This document shows positions 1 to 9,334 of a DNA stretch of 20,263 nucleotides, one piece after another; the stretch's first letter is position 1; every line of letters starts with the position of its first letter. Source of the stretch: Parasitella parasitica (taxonomy: Eukaryota; Mucoromycota; Mucoromycetes; Mucorales; Mucoraceae). The notes beneath the pieces are model-generated. The model had not been told where the DNA came from, searched no databases, and saw only the letters and a program-made list of their open reading frames with translations. Location of the stretch: positions 258,255 through 278,517 of the forward strand of contig MU619260.1 in the NCBI GenBank assembly GCA_025201805.1, in the 5' to 3' direction. The translations under genes were made by a program, and so were the position numbers.

Positions 1-21
1 AAAAAAAAAAAAAAAAAAAAA
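1..21. repeat. Poly(A) tract at window start
   Basis: A run of 21 A opens the window. With the T run at the other end it suggests that the sequence is a contig that ended in homopolymers, or that it was cut there. I see no gene linked to it. Confidence 0.9.
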
Positions 22-264
22 TCTCGACAAATTCGACAGCCTCAACAATATCGATAGCAAATGTGATAACTAGTATGCTTTATTTAGACATGAAAAGGAC
101 ATCAAGGATAAAGTACATATGCAAAAACGGTCAAGTTCATAATGAGAGTTAATGGCATCTGATTGCTACAAACACTACAATCTGCTGTGGTGAAGGTGGC
201 CATCTTGGGGTAACAGGATTTTGTTTGTTTTTCTTTTTTATCAACAGATATCCCCAGCGACATC

Positions 265-806
265 ATGGAAAACCTCGTTAAAACTGTATAGTAAACACAT
301 GTCGAACACGGAAGAATCATAAATTACTAATACTTGATTGATAACAAAGGAAAAGGCATTCAACTCTGAACAAGTAACTGCTACCATTAAAGAAGTCAGT
401 AAGACAGTACTAGAGTTAGAAAAGCAAAGAGAACATTAGGATTAATACATAAATATATAAATTTAGATAGTCGAGGCTACCTTGACTGATGCAGAATATT
501 CGCATGGAAAAGTCGCTAGCTGGAACGCTAATATCATTGAAACGTGTATAACTAAATTGAAAGAAATCAGCAAGGATTACAAATATATAGGTAATACAGC
601 GTATAGGGATGAAATGATTATGACGAGTATTAAGCATTATTTCTATGATGCTAGTTACTTGTACGATATTCCAGAATAAGGGCGCTGGTTTCTATGTTGG
701 AAGCCAAGTCTATTGGGACAATCAAAATGACGGTAGCGCCAGTTACAGACACGAATCGAAATCACTAACTGCTATAGTCAATGTGTATGCTTTGAGAATC
801 AACTAG
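265..806 (+). CDS. DYNLT: Tctex1/DYNLT-type dynein light chain, 4 exons, 113 aa
   Basis: This is a light chain of the cytoplasmic dynein motor, which binds the intermediate chain as a homodimer. Exons are 265-285, 350-398, 471-590 and 655-806; the introns are GT-AG, 64-72 nt, and the first has a tactaat branch site. The joined frame gives 113 aa, the usual length of the family. Family-like stretches are SHGKVASWNANIIE (helix 2), KDYKYIVTCTIFQNKGAGF (beta strand after the intron-3 join), SQVYWDNQNDGSASYRH and the C-terminal LTAIVNVYALRIN. The KYI-V-TCTIFQ join is strong evidence for intron 3, because Val is split across it. The first exon (MENLVKT) is the least certain part: the donor could also be the gttaaa seven bases upstream of position 286. 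The gene converges on the M16 peptidase gene with 32 bases between the two stop codons. Confidence 0.9.
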
Positions 807-838
807 AAGCAGTTGGTGCATTTATATGCTTTTATTCA

Positions 839-3800
839 TTAAAAATCGTCTAAATTGATATCATTCAATACGACGGATTTGATATCAAAGTCCAATCCCT
901 CAAAGCCTTTTTGAATATCATCAATTTTGTTGGGTGTGCTGACTACAACTACATTACTCGTGTCTGGCTTAAACATGTCTACAAAATACTTGCTCAACAC
1001 ACGCTGCAAATCGCCCACCGTTACAGCCTATTGTGTCATGCAATTAATATCAAAACTTGCTTGCAAGCATCTTTAGTGACTCACCTGAATAGCAATCAGC
1101 ATGTCTTGGTTGTACGTAGCAGGCATCATTTTCAACACTTGATTTACAAATGATTGAAGTGCGGCACGATCCATTGTATTTTCTCTAGCAACTAGACTAT
1201 AAATGACCGCACTCTTGGCCCCGTCAACAGAGGAATTATCGATTTCCATTTCATGGTTTGCCAGCTGCTCAACAACAATTTTTGCTTGTTCAAATGCTTT
1301 GAATGCATCAGGAGAGCGGTAAATTGTAAAGTTTATCAGGCCAGATTCAATATTGGCATCCAAGAAACACGAATAAGCTAGCCCTTGGCCTCGGATCAGC
1401 TTCCAAAAGATGCCCTCCATTGTGTCTAATAATTCAATCATTACTAGCAGAGGAGCGATATCGGGATCATCAAATCTGTCAGGCCCCTTTACAGAATGAA
1501 GAGAGAATGAGTTTTCAATGGTAGGTAATGTGACCAATAGACAGTGATTGCCAGGTTTGAGACCTGCAGACTTGAGCACCTTTTTTGCCAAGGTGATGGG
1601 CGTCAAAGGTTTCGTAGCTACGGTAGGGGCGAATTCCCTGAAAGCAGTTCTGGGGGTCTTGAGATTTAAAATGTCACCTGTAACATGAATACGAATGTTT
1701 TCAGGAGAGCAGAGATGAGAGCGGAACTCGTTCAACTCGTCAATAACAGAGGATGGATCATTGTCTAATCTCTTGACCATGTCTTGCAAAAAGGTATTCT
1801 GAAACAAAATGTTGCGAGCTGCGTTGACCGACTTTTTGGGATCCATTTGAAGAGCACGCATAGTAGCGCTACCCATGTCATGGCCATCTCTCTTGGCTTG
1901 AGGAATATCATTCAAGATCTGTGCTGCAACAATCTTGAGTCTTTCAGCAGTAAACTTGGTATTCCACAGGATATCACGCAGCCATCGGATGGCAGCTTCG
2001 AATTTAGAGCTGCTCGCTTTCAAGCTGAAAACGGCTAGTTCTCTGAAGCCAAAGTTGGTCCCAAGAGTGGCATCATATTCAATAGTATCCTCGCCCAACC
2101 CCTTTACAATGTCCTCATAGGCAACCAATTTACCGTTCTTCTCGATGGGAAGAGAAAAGATGCTTTTTAAAAAGAGCCTTGTATACAACAGTAAATGCGT
2201 GGGGATGGATGAAGTGCTGATGTGCGCAGAAAGCTTGATGAAATGAGACTTGACATGATCAAACTGAATGAACAAAGGTATATCAGCACTGTTGTCCTCG
2301 TTGATATACTGCTGGACTTGATTGGAAATCTCCTCGTCATTATTTCTAGCAGTTGTTACGTTGATAAACTTGATGGACGAAGCAGAGGGAATTTTGAATC
2401 CCTCAAGTAACTCTTTGGGCACAGGAGTGTCATTTTTGGCCATAGCATCATCCAGTTTCTTTTGAAGCTGCTTTAATTTCTCCTCACCAAGGTCGGCACG
2501 TTGCCTTTCAATACGGTTGATTTCTTCCTGGGATTGCTGTTCGGCAAATTCTGCAGAAGGCTTGCCAAATAATGTAACGCGAGGAGCGTCAATGTACCAT
2601 TTCGACAAGACATTCAACCAATCTTCCACAGTGTACTTGGCGAGAATATTCAAGTATTCCCGGTCCTTTACAGCCTCCTTGAGATTTTTACCATCGAGAG
2701 TGCCATACAGAAAGTCGGAAATGGCAACGCCAGCAGCAGTTTCGTGAGCGTCAGTTTCTGCACTGTTTAATAGTTTCAACGTTTCCTTTTCAATAACGGT
2801 AGCCATTCTTATCATGTCAATCTCTTTGTCGACTACAAGACGCTTCAAGGTAGAAAAGAATTTTGGTGGCAAGTTTTCAATCTCTTCAATAGGGACACTC
2901 GAAGCCGTAAACACCAAAGTGGATTTCAAATGATCAGTGATGTGGAAATCGACATCTGTGCAGAGGGCGTCTTCAGTCTCTACAAACTCTCTTTGTAATA
3001 CAGATACAGGTGAGTCGGTAAGATACGTGTTCAAAACTTCCAATTCTTTTTGAACAAGGAAATCCTATTGTAGTCTGTCAGACGTTTTGTTTGTTTGAAT
3101 ACGTCGATATAAAAAGTCATCCTACAGTACACATGGGGCCATTCCATGCGATAAGCACAGTGCCCATCGACTCATCTTCGTCAGCAAAGAGGACGGTTTC
3201 CTCGATATTCCCTTCTAAATTGGGAAAGTCGCCAGTACTAATCCAAGGTCTTTGCATTTCAGGCAAAGGACCCTTTTTAATGATGGATTCCTCCACAGGT
3301 TCTAGTGCTTTTAAAAGCTCGTTCTTTTCCACCTTGCCAGTGATAATCAGGCAAAGATTGTCAGGTCTGTAGTAAGACTTGTGATAGTCACGAACTATTC
3401 AGCATTTTGTCAGAACACCATGAAATGTATACACATGTGAAACAAACCCCCTCCCCAATAAACCCTCACTTACTCTTTTCTACAGATAACTCACGGAGTC
3501 TTTCCATAAGGCCGCCAGTTTCTGATCTGTATCCGCAGTTTTCGGGATACATTATTCTTTTCATGCGAAGATGAAGTCTATCATCGCCTAGGTTCTGGCA
3601 TCCTTGCATTTCACTGTATACAACCTGGTGCAGGGTTGTCAATATTCTCTGTCTCTCATCCAATCACACAGCAACTTACACCAGCATCTTCGCCTTTTCC
3701 GTTGATATGATGTACCTCGGTATGATAGCCCGATTCGGTCAAAGTAGGATACAAAATATGATCGACATAAATAGGCAACAAGTTTAGAAACCCCTCTGAT

Positions 3801-4348
3801 CCAGCGGTTGTAATAGTGTAACAAGTGTGATCAACATCAGTCCACGCATTGGTTCCTTGAGCAATTGCTCGATTTGCAAGTGAATCCAAGACGCCCTTTT
3901 GCAACATGTCAACATACTATCGAGAGCAGCGTAAATTACTCTACCTTGTATGGATACTGATCGCTTCCAAGGAAAACAAGGCTAAACATGATGTGTAAAT
4001 ACGTGCCTATGCCGAGAATATTATAATAGCTACTTACTGTTCCAATGTATGAGGACAGCCAAAGTCATCGAAGCCTACAACACAAACCATATTAGATGGA
4101 GCATCCACTTGAAAAAAAAAAAAATATGCCTCCTTACTCTCAGTAGCTAATGCGAAATAGCCATTTACAAGTGGCGCTAAATTAAAAAGAAGAATCTCAA
4201 TCAAAAATGCTGTGGTAAATAATGCAGCCCTCCCCATACCTTCGATGTCTGCCAGCATGACAGTTAGCCCTGTTTTTTCACTCTTGAGTTTTGTAAACGT
4301 AACTCCAAAATCAGTGGGCACAGTACACACTTGTTTAAAATTGCTCAT
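839..4348 (-). CDS. M16-family zinc metallopeptidase (YOL098C/SPAC3H1.02c-like), 9 exons, 1008 aa
   Basis: This is a pitrilysin-like (inverzincin) peptidase, predicted to degrade peptides inside a two-halved chamber. Exons, in transcription order, are 4240-4348, 4138-4176, 4038-4074, 3945-3981, 3680-3895, 3474-3624, 3126-3394, 1085-3064 and 839-1027; every intron is GT-AG, 49-79 nt, and all phases close to 1009 codons. The inverted zinc motif is HTLEH, residues 58-62 (His58 and His62 ligands, Glu61 catalytic), built across the intron-3 junction. Glu151 in GVVYSEMQG is the likely third ligand. Downstream, ANRAIAQGTNAWT and DHTCYTITTAGSEGF are typical of the cytosolic M16 group containing yeast YOL098C, whose length (about 1000 aa) agrees. 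The second half lacks a zinc motif, as expected. I see no transit peptide, so a cytosolic location is inferred. The start ATG at 4348 gives MSNFKQVCTV, and the previous gene's stop lies 100 bp upstream. Confidence 0.93.
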
Positions 4349-4448
4349 TTTTATTTTCAATTGATACGGAAGAAGAAGAACACAAACAGCTTTTTGAAAC
4401 GCGAGGCTTTTTATGCGACTCTGGGCGGTCACATAATGTCAAATGAAT

Positions 4449-7400
4449 TTATCCTTCTGCCTCCATTGGCTGATGCAATGTCATCGCCTCTAGCTTTATT
4501 ATGGTACCGGTACTAGGTGCACATGCGTCAGTTGGGGCTGCTGTCTCAAACAGAGTCGCCGCGTCACTTGCAGTCGTTGCATCTGTAGGACGCATGACAC
4601 CATCCAATGTTGATGTATCCATTGGTTGGTCCCTGGTTGCCAGCTCACGGGAGACTTGTGCTTGGTTGTTGCTATTGGGTTTGGTTACCACATAATCTGT
4701 GTTTTCCCAGGTCCAGATGATTGGCTTCCGCCATGCATTCAGTTCTTCTTTGCTTAGAGGTGCCAATTTTAACTTGTGCATGCTTCTGAGATGCGCGCGA
4801 TATTCAGCTCGGGTCTGCCAAGATCTGTCGCAAGACTTGCAGTAAAAGTTGGGGTCATTGATGTCTGGTTCGACTCCTGGAGTCGGTTTGCAGGCGCCAA
4901 CTCTGTCAATAACCATCTTGTGAAAACTAACGAGATGGTATCGATAGCGCTCCCAGCTAGGGAAGGTGTAGCTGCAAGACTTGCAAAAGAAGTTTGGATC
5001 AGTCTCGTCAGGAACAACACCTGGAGTAGGATAGTATTTTCGATTTCGTCCCGTCTCTTTCTTGACCTCGTACACTACCAAGTGTTGCACCCGCAGATGC
5101 TGAATATATCTTTGCAAGCCCTTGGCTGTCGTGCAACACAAATGGCAGTAGAGCTTTTCTACATTGAAATCAGACAGCTTGGGGTAAGATCCACCGTCAT
5201 CAACGGGCGGTTTCATCAACTCCAAATGCCTGTAAGACAAATGCAGCTTGTAACGACGTGTGGTGGGAAAGCTCAAATCACACGAGATGCAGTGATTGTT
5301 CGGGTCATTAGGGTTTGGCTTCACGAGAGTGTTGTTCTTGCTTCGGCGTATGAGGGGGACCAGTTCCATCTTATGAACAAGGCGAAGATGTTGTCGGTAG
5401 TACTGCGCGCTTTTCATGCTTCGTTTGCAAGACTTGCAGTAAAAATTGGGGTCGTTCGTGTCAGGAGTTATCATTGGATTCGGCTTATTCAGAGGATCCA
5501 GCTTCATCTTGTGTGTACATTTCAGGTGAGCTCGGTACTTTGGCCTGTCAGCAAACGTAAAGTCGCAAGAACGACAGTAAAAGTTTGGATCGTCAACGTC
5601 AGGGATAATGGCAGTATTGACGTTGTACTTTGAGCTTGGCAGTTTGTCCAGCTTGATCTTGTGTCTGTACTGTAAATGGCCTCGATAATGAGACCGGTTT
5701 TTGAACTGCTTCTCACAAGAGATGCAGAAATAATCTGAAGACTGGATATCAGGTTCGACATTGGGATTAGGAATAGTTACAATCAGTTGTCTTGAGGGCT
5801 TCATGCCATGGCGTCTCTTCAAATGGCTACGAAAGTCGCTAACGTTGGGATAGGCCACAGTGCAGGAGCGGCAAAAGAAGTTTGGGTCATCAGGATCAGG
5901 TAGAATGCCTGGCGTGGGTGTACAAAGCTTGACTAAGGGCTGCAGCTTCATATTATGGCGGGTTCTCAGATGTGTGCGGTAGTCATTGCTATGTCGAAAG
6001 GTCTTGCAGCAAGATCGACAATAGTTGTTTGGGTCCTTGACATCTGGTTCAATGTTTGCATCAGGATAAGTCATGGTTCGCAATGGAGTCACTTTATGAA
6101 CGGCCATCAGATGGTTTCTAAAGTAATGTCGGGTATCATACGTTTTGTTGCATGAGCAGCAATAAAAGTTGGGATTGTTTATATCAGGCTCCACTCCATC
6201 TTGAGGTTGCGCAACCAGCGACTTTAGGTTCATTTTGTGCATTGCCCGCAAATGAATTCTGTAATCGCCCCTTGACTCGTACGTTCGATTGCACGAACGA
6301 CAGTGGAAATTAGGGTCTGCAGGATCAGGCTCAACGCCAGGAGTAGCTTGGCTGATTTCTAGCAACGGCTCAAGTATCATCTGGTGAGGTCTTTTCAGAT
6401 GGTTTCGATACCTTGTTCTGTTTTCGTATTGAATGTCGCAGGATCTGCAGCGAAAAGTGAGGTCGTTGACGTCCAATTTAATGTTGGGGTCGAATGTTCT
6501 TCGGCTGGTCATCCTTACGTGATGCGTATTGTGGTAATGGCTGATAAACAGGGCCAAAGTTGCAAACGTCGTTTTGCAGGAAAGACAATAGTTATGGGCA
6601 TTGGGTATGTCTTTTCCGTCTGCGTTAAACTCTTTGATGTTGTCAAGGTTCATTTTATGCACGGAAACCAAATGGCTGTGGTAGGCACCAGAGGTCCTTT
6701 TGTACTCGGCATCGCACGAACGACAATGTGAGTTTGTATCGTCCATGTCGGGAATGCCACCAGTGTTCCTTCTCATTCTGAGTGCCTTGGCAGGGAATTC
6801 CATCCAGTGTTTCGCGTTCAAATGATGAAAGTAACTTTTTCGATTAGCGAACTTTGCTTGACAAGCACGACAGTAGTTGTTTTGGTCCTTGGGGTCGGGC
6901 TTGATTCCTGGAATTGGCTTGTATTTCTTTACGATTGATTCAAGCTTCATGTGATGTATTCTTGTGCAGTGCTTTCGAAAGCTCCAAAGTTGCGTATCTG
7001 TGGTATTGCACACTCTGCAGTACAAGTTGGGATCACGAGGATCTGGCAAAAAATCTATGTATCTGAGTGGTTAGTTGACTAAACAAATAAGAAGAAAAAA
7101 AAAAAGGCGTTGAGCCTAGCTACCCTCTTGTGCATTCAGCAAGCTTGATGAACCCGTGTTTGTTTCAGCCATGTCGACAGCATCGCTCTCATTCAAAAGA
7201 TCGTCATTGGCGATTTCCTGTTGCCCTACTATAACTCCCTCCATTTTCACAGTCGGCTCTTCCTTGATGGCTGGGCTATTATCAGCTTGTGCAACGGATG
7301 GAGCCTCGACTGTGGAGCTATCATAACGCTCAGTCTCATTTTTGATTTGCAATTTGGAAAACCAGTTTGTAATAGAAGTTTGCTGTCGGTTCTTTTGCCT

Positions 7401-7457
7401 TAAAGCGGCATTCTCGGAAGCTCTAGCGGAGGATTTCGTACGTTTAGCTCGTGTCAT
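4449..7457 (-). CDS. Protein with 16 long-spaced C2H2 zinc fingers and a PIP-box-like N-terminus, 979 aa
   Basis: There are two exons (7124-7457 and 4449-7054), joined by a 69-nt intron; the join reads AQE-D-FLPDPRDPN. Residues 1-115 are polar and basic at the start. They contain QTSITNWF (26-33), which fits the PCNA-interacting pattern QxxIxx(aromatic)(aromatic), and psi-K-x-E SUMO-type sites at Lys39, Lys65 and Lys71; another is at Lys965. Residues 124-871 hold 16 C2H2 units, CxxC-x12-HxxxxH (x13 in finger 3). They repeat about every 47 residues and most begin with a PDxxDPNFYCxSC-like lead and carry HxxxHKM at the end. This spacing and linker differ from Krueppel arrays (28-residue period, TGEKP linkers). 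The last 108 residues are low complexity, Thr/Ala/Asp-rich. A nuclear nucleic-acid-binding role is likely; the target is unknown. A large open frame on the opposite strand is a shadow of this repeat. Confidence 0.9.
7359..7382 (-). other. PIP-box-like motif QTSITNWF in the zinc-finger protein
   Basis: Codons 26-33 encode Q-T-S-I-T-N-W-F, with Lys/Arg just before (QKNRQ) and SKL after. The spacing of Gln, Ile and two aromatics matches the PCNA-interacting peptide pattern; Trp at the first aromatic place is less usual than Phe or Tyr. The function is inferred from the pattern only. Confidence 0.5.
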
Positions 7458-7612
7458 TTTTTGGTTAAGAAGAAGTAAAAGGAATTAAGGGACAAACTGC
7501 TCCTGCTTGCTTTTTGAACGAAAAGTTCGCTCATTAAAAAGCTACTGTGTCACTGAAAGCGCAAGACCTGGCTACGTTTATTGTATTCTGGCAAACAAAA
7601 TGAAATGCTTTA

Positions 7613-8272
7613 TTAAGCCCACACGGCTGAACTGTCGACACCCTTGGCTTTACCATCTTGGTACGTTTTACTCAACTCGTTGTATTGTTTCTTGATTTCT
7701 TGGACGCGCTGCTTGAATTCTTCAGCTTTGACCGTTTCCATGGTATCAACAACCTGAGCAACAGAACGCGAGGTGAAAAAGTGATTATCAGAGTTATACA
7801 GTGGCCTGCTCTTTAAGCTCTCCTCGGTATCTGTAGGCGCTCTAACACGGTAAACCTCCTCCAAGATTTGAATGTCGTAGGGGATAGCAAATTCATCTCT
7901 AGAATCCTCATATGTAAACAGGTAATAGAACTCGTTGAACCCGGCCCAAGTAATGGCGCTCAAGCATAGCGAACAGGGCTCATGTGTGGCGTAAAAGACG
8001 CAGTCTTTTGGGCTTGGTCTTGATTCCTTTGGGATTTGTGTAAAAAACTCTTGGATACAGTTTGTCTCTCCATGCAGCAATGGTGATACCTGCTCGTTGT
8101 TCGTAGAGGCATGCACTAGTTCCAAAGTGTCCTTTTTGAAGATGGCAGCACCGAAAAGTTTGGAACCAGAGGAAACGCCTCTGGCAGTCAGTGGGATGAT
8201 CTTGTTGACAGTGGTATCAAAAAGAGTGTTGATCAGATCCTCTGGCGTATGCTTGGATTTTTCAAATGGCAT
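7613..8272 (-). CDS. Zinc-dependent CDA-superfamily (CMP/dCMP-type) deaminase, 219 aa
   Basis: This is a single-exon gene starting MPFEKSKHTP. The deaminase core holds the zinc and proton-shuttle motif HGE (His67-Glu69) and the second zinc motif PCSLC (Pro99, Cys100, Cys103), the arrangement of the cytidine/deoxycytidylate, guanine and cytosine deaminase group. HGE rather than HAE also occurs in fungal cytosine deaminase Fcy1, but this protein is about 60 residues longer and its context after PCxxC (SAITWAGFNEFYYLFTYEDS) is not that of Fcy1. The last 40 residues (about 180-215) look like an amphipathic charged helix. The expected reaction is hydrolytic deamination of a base or nucleotide; the substrate cannot be read from the sequence. 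No signal peptide or membrane segment is visible. It is the first of three co-oriented minus-strand genes and ends 155 bp before the zinc-finger gene starts. Confidence 0.85.
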   Translation of the reverse strand: MPFEKSKHTPEDLINTLFDTTVNKIIPLTARGVSSGSKLFGAAIFKKDTLELVHASTNNEQVSPLLHGETNCIQEFFTQIPKESRPSPKDCVFYATHEPCSLCLSAITWAGFNEFYYLFTYEDSRDEFAIPYDIQILEEVYRVRAPTDTEESLKSRPLYNSDNHFFTSRSVAQVVDTMETVKAEEFKQRVQEIKKQYNELSKTYQDGKAKGVDSSAVWA

Positions 8273-8680
8273 TTTCTGGAGAATTGTCTAAAATATTATT
8301 ATACTTTACGCTAGTGGTATTTATAGTAAAGATTGAAGAGATATTCGTAACACAGAATGGAAATTCGATGTGAAAATAATCTGCAATATACCGCCTATCT
8401 CAAAAGAAAGTTTATTTTTGACATTCCTATCAATTAGTCCCCAAGATCAACGTTGCTTTAAACTTATTGAAACACCTATTCCCACAGTTGACAATTCCCA
8501 TGCAGTCGAATAGATCCTCCATATATACCTGGCATATTATTCCCATGCTACAGCAAACGAAGCCAAATATACATGGTATATATATGCTGCAAGGGAATTA
8601 GCCCATCTTAAAACAGAAAATCAACATCATATGGATTTAAATGAAAGAAAGTTTATTTAGATGCAGTAAAAGCAAAATAA

Positions 8681-8920
8681 AACTGAAGCCAGACAGAAAG
8701 CAGAAAACGAGGGTTATAAAGAAGCTGTCCATCAAGAGACTCAAGCACTATCATCGTCATCTGTAAGTTATTCAATGTCCTGTAAGGAGAAAGAACTAAA
8801 CGAATGCAAAAAGGCAAAAGTATAATTTGCATTTCCTGACAAAGATGATCAAATACTTCAAGTTTTATTTACACAAGCCCAAGGTGAGCGAACAAAATAT
8901 TGGGTCGAAATCTCCTAGGG
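8681..8920 (+). pseudogene. Possible decayed coding patch
   Basis: One plus frame reads KTEARQKAENEGYKEAVHQE and further on FPDKDDQILQVLFTQAQGER, both with ordinary protein composition, with one in-frame stop near 8823 and another at about 8918. A good donor (gtaagt, 8763) lies inside, so a short gene with an intron is an alternative. No start codon or family is recognised. This may be chance. Confidence 0.2.
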
Positions 8921-9127
8921 TGGAATCAATAAAGAGAAATTTATCTAAAGACACTTTGAGGTTGGAAGACAAACAGGGGAGGGGACAAAGAAAAGGAAAG
9001 TGTAGATGTAAAATATACAGTGTGGGTGAAGGAGACGGATTAAACCTCGTAGTAGCTACGCTACTCATCCAGTCTTTAGCGACGGAAGTACAGCCTTTTC
9101 ATCAACTGGGTTTTCACTAAGGTCGCA

Positions 9128-9161
9128 GCCGAGGGTCTGCTACTCGCGAGTGCCGAGGGTC
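9128..9161. repeat. 10-bp direct repeat flanking a 10-bp palindrome
   Basis: gccgagggtc occurs at 9128-9137 and 9152-9161. Between them lies the perfect palindrome actcgcgagt (9142-9151). It is GC-rich in an AT-rich region. ctacgctact also occurs twice nearby, at 9056 and 9176. This could be a protein-binding site or a remnant; no function is shown. Confidence 0.4.
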
Positions 9162-9334
9162 ATCAAGCAAGATGCCTACGCTACTTTGAAAATATTGAAA
9201 TATTGTATTGTGGGAAATACATTTCTGCTTTCGTCTTTTTTGCAAGGATTGATATTAAGGCGATTACGTCATATCGGAATCGAGATAAATAAAAAGACGC
9301 ATTAACATGTTGCAGATTAAAAGGCCAAGCGTTA

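Larger units (their letters stand above)
8273..9334. other. Intergenic stretch, no supported gene
   Basis: This 1.06-kb AT-rich stretch separates the minus-strand deaminase from the plus-strand unknown gene, so both promoters should lie here. I see no tRNA-like box sequences and no intact gene. Small features are two copies of aaagaaagtttattt (near 8404 and 8645), a possible decayed coding patch at 8681-8920, and a short repeat with a palindrome near 9128-9161. Confidence 0.6.

Noticed and set aside
3639-3824. Short minus-strand frame overlapping the M16 gene
   Set aside because: It is an out-of-frame shadow of exon 5, whose real frame carries the conserved DHTCYTITTAGSEGF segment.
4776-5633. 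285-codon plus-strand open frame antisense to the zinc-finger gene
   Set aside because: It mirrors the finger repeat on the other strand; similar antisense frames recur at each repeat unit and the composition shows no domain.
8827-9120. 97-codon plus-strand frame rich in Lys and Arg
   Set aside because: It has no good start context, no recognised motif, and a composition that follows a purine-rich tract.
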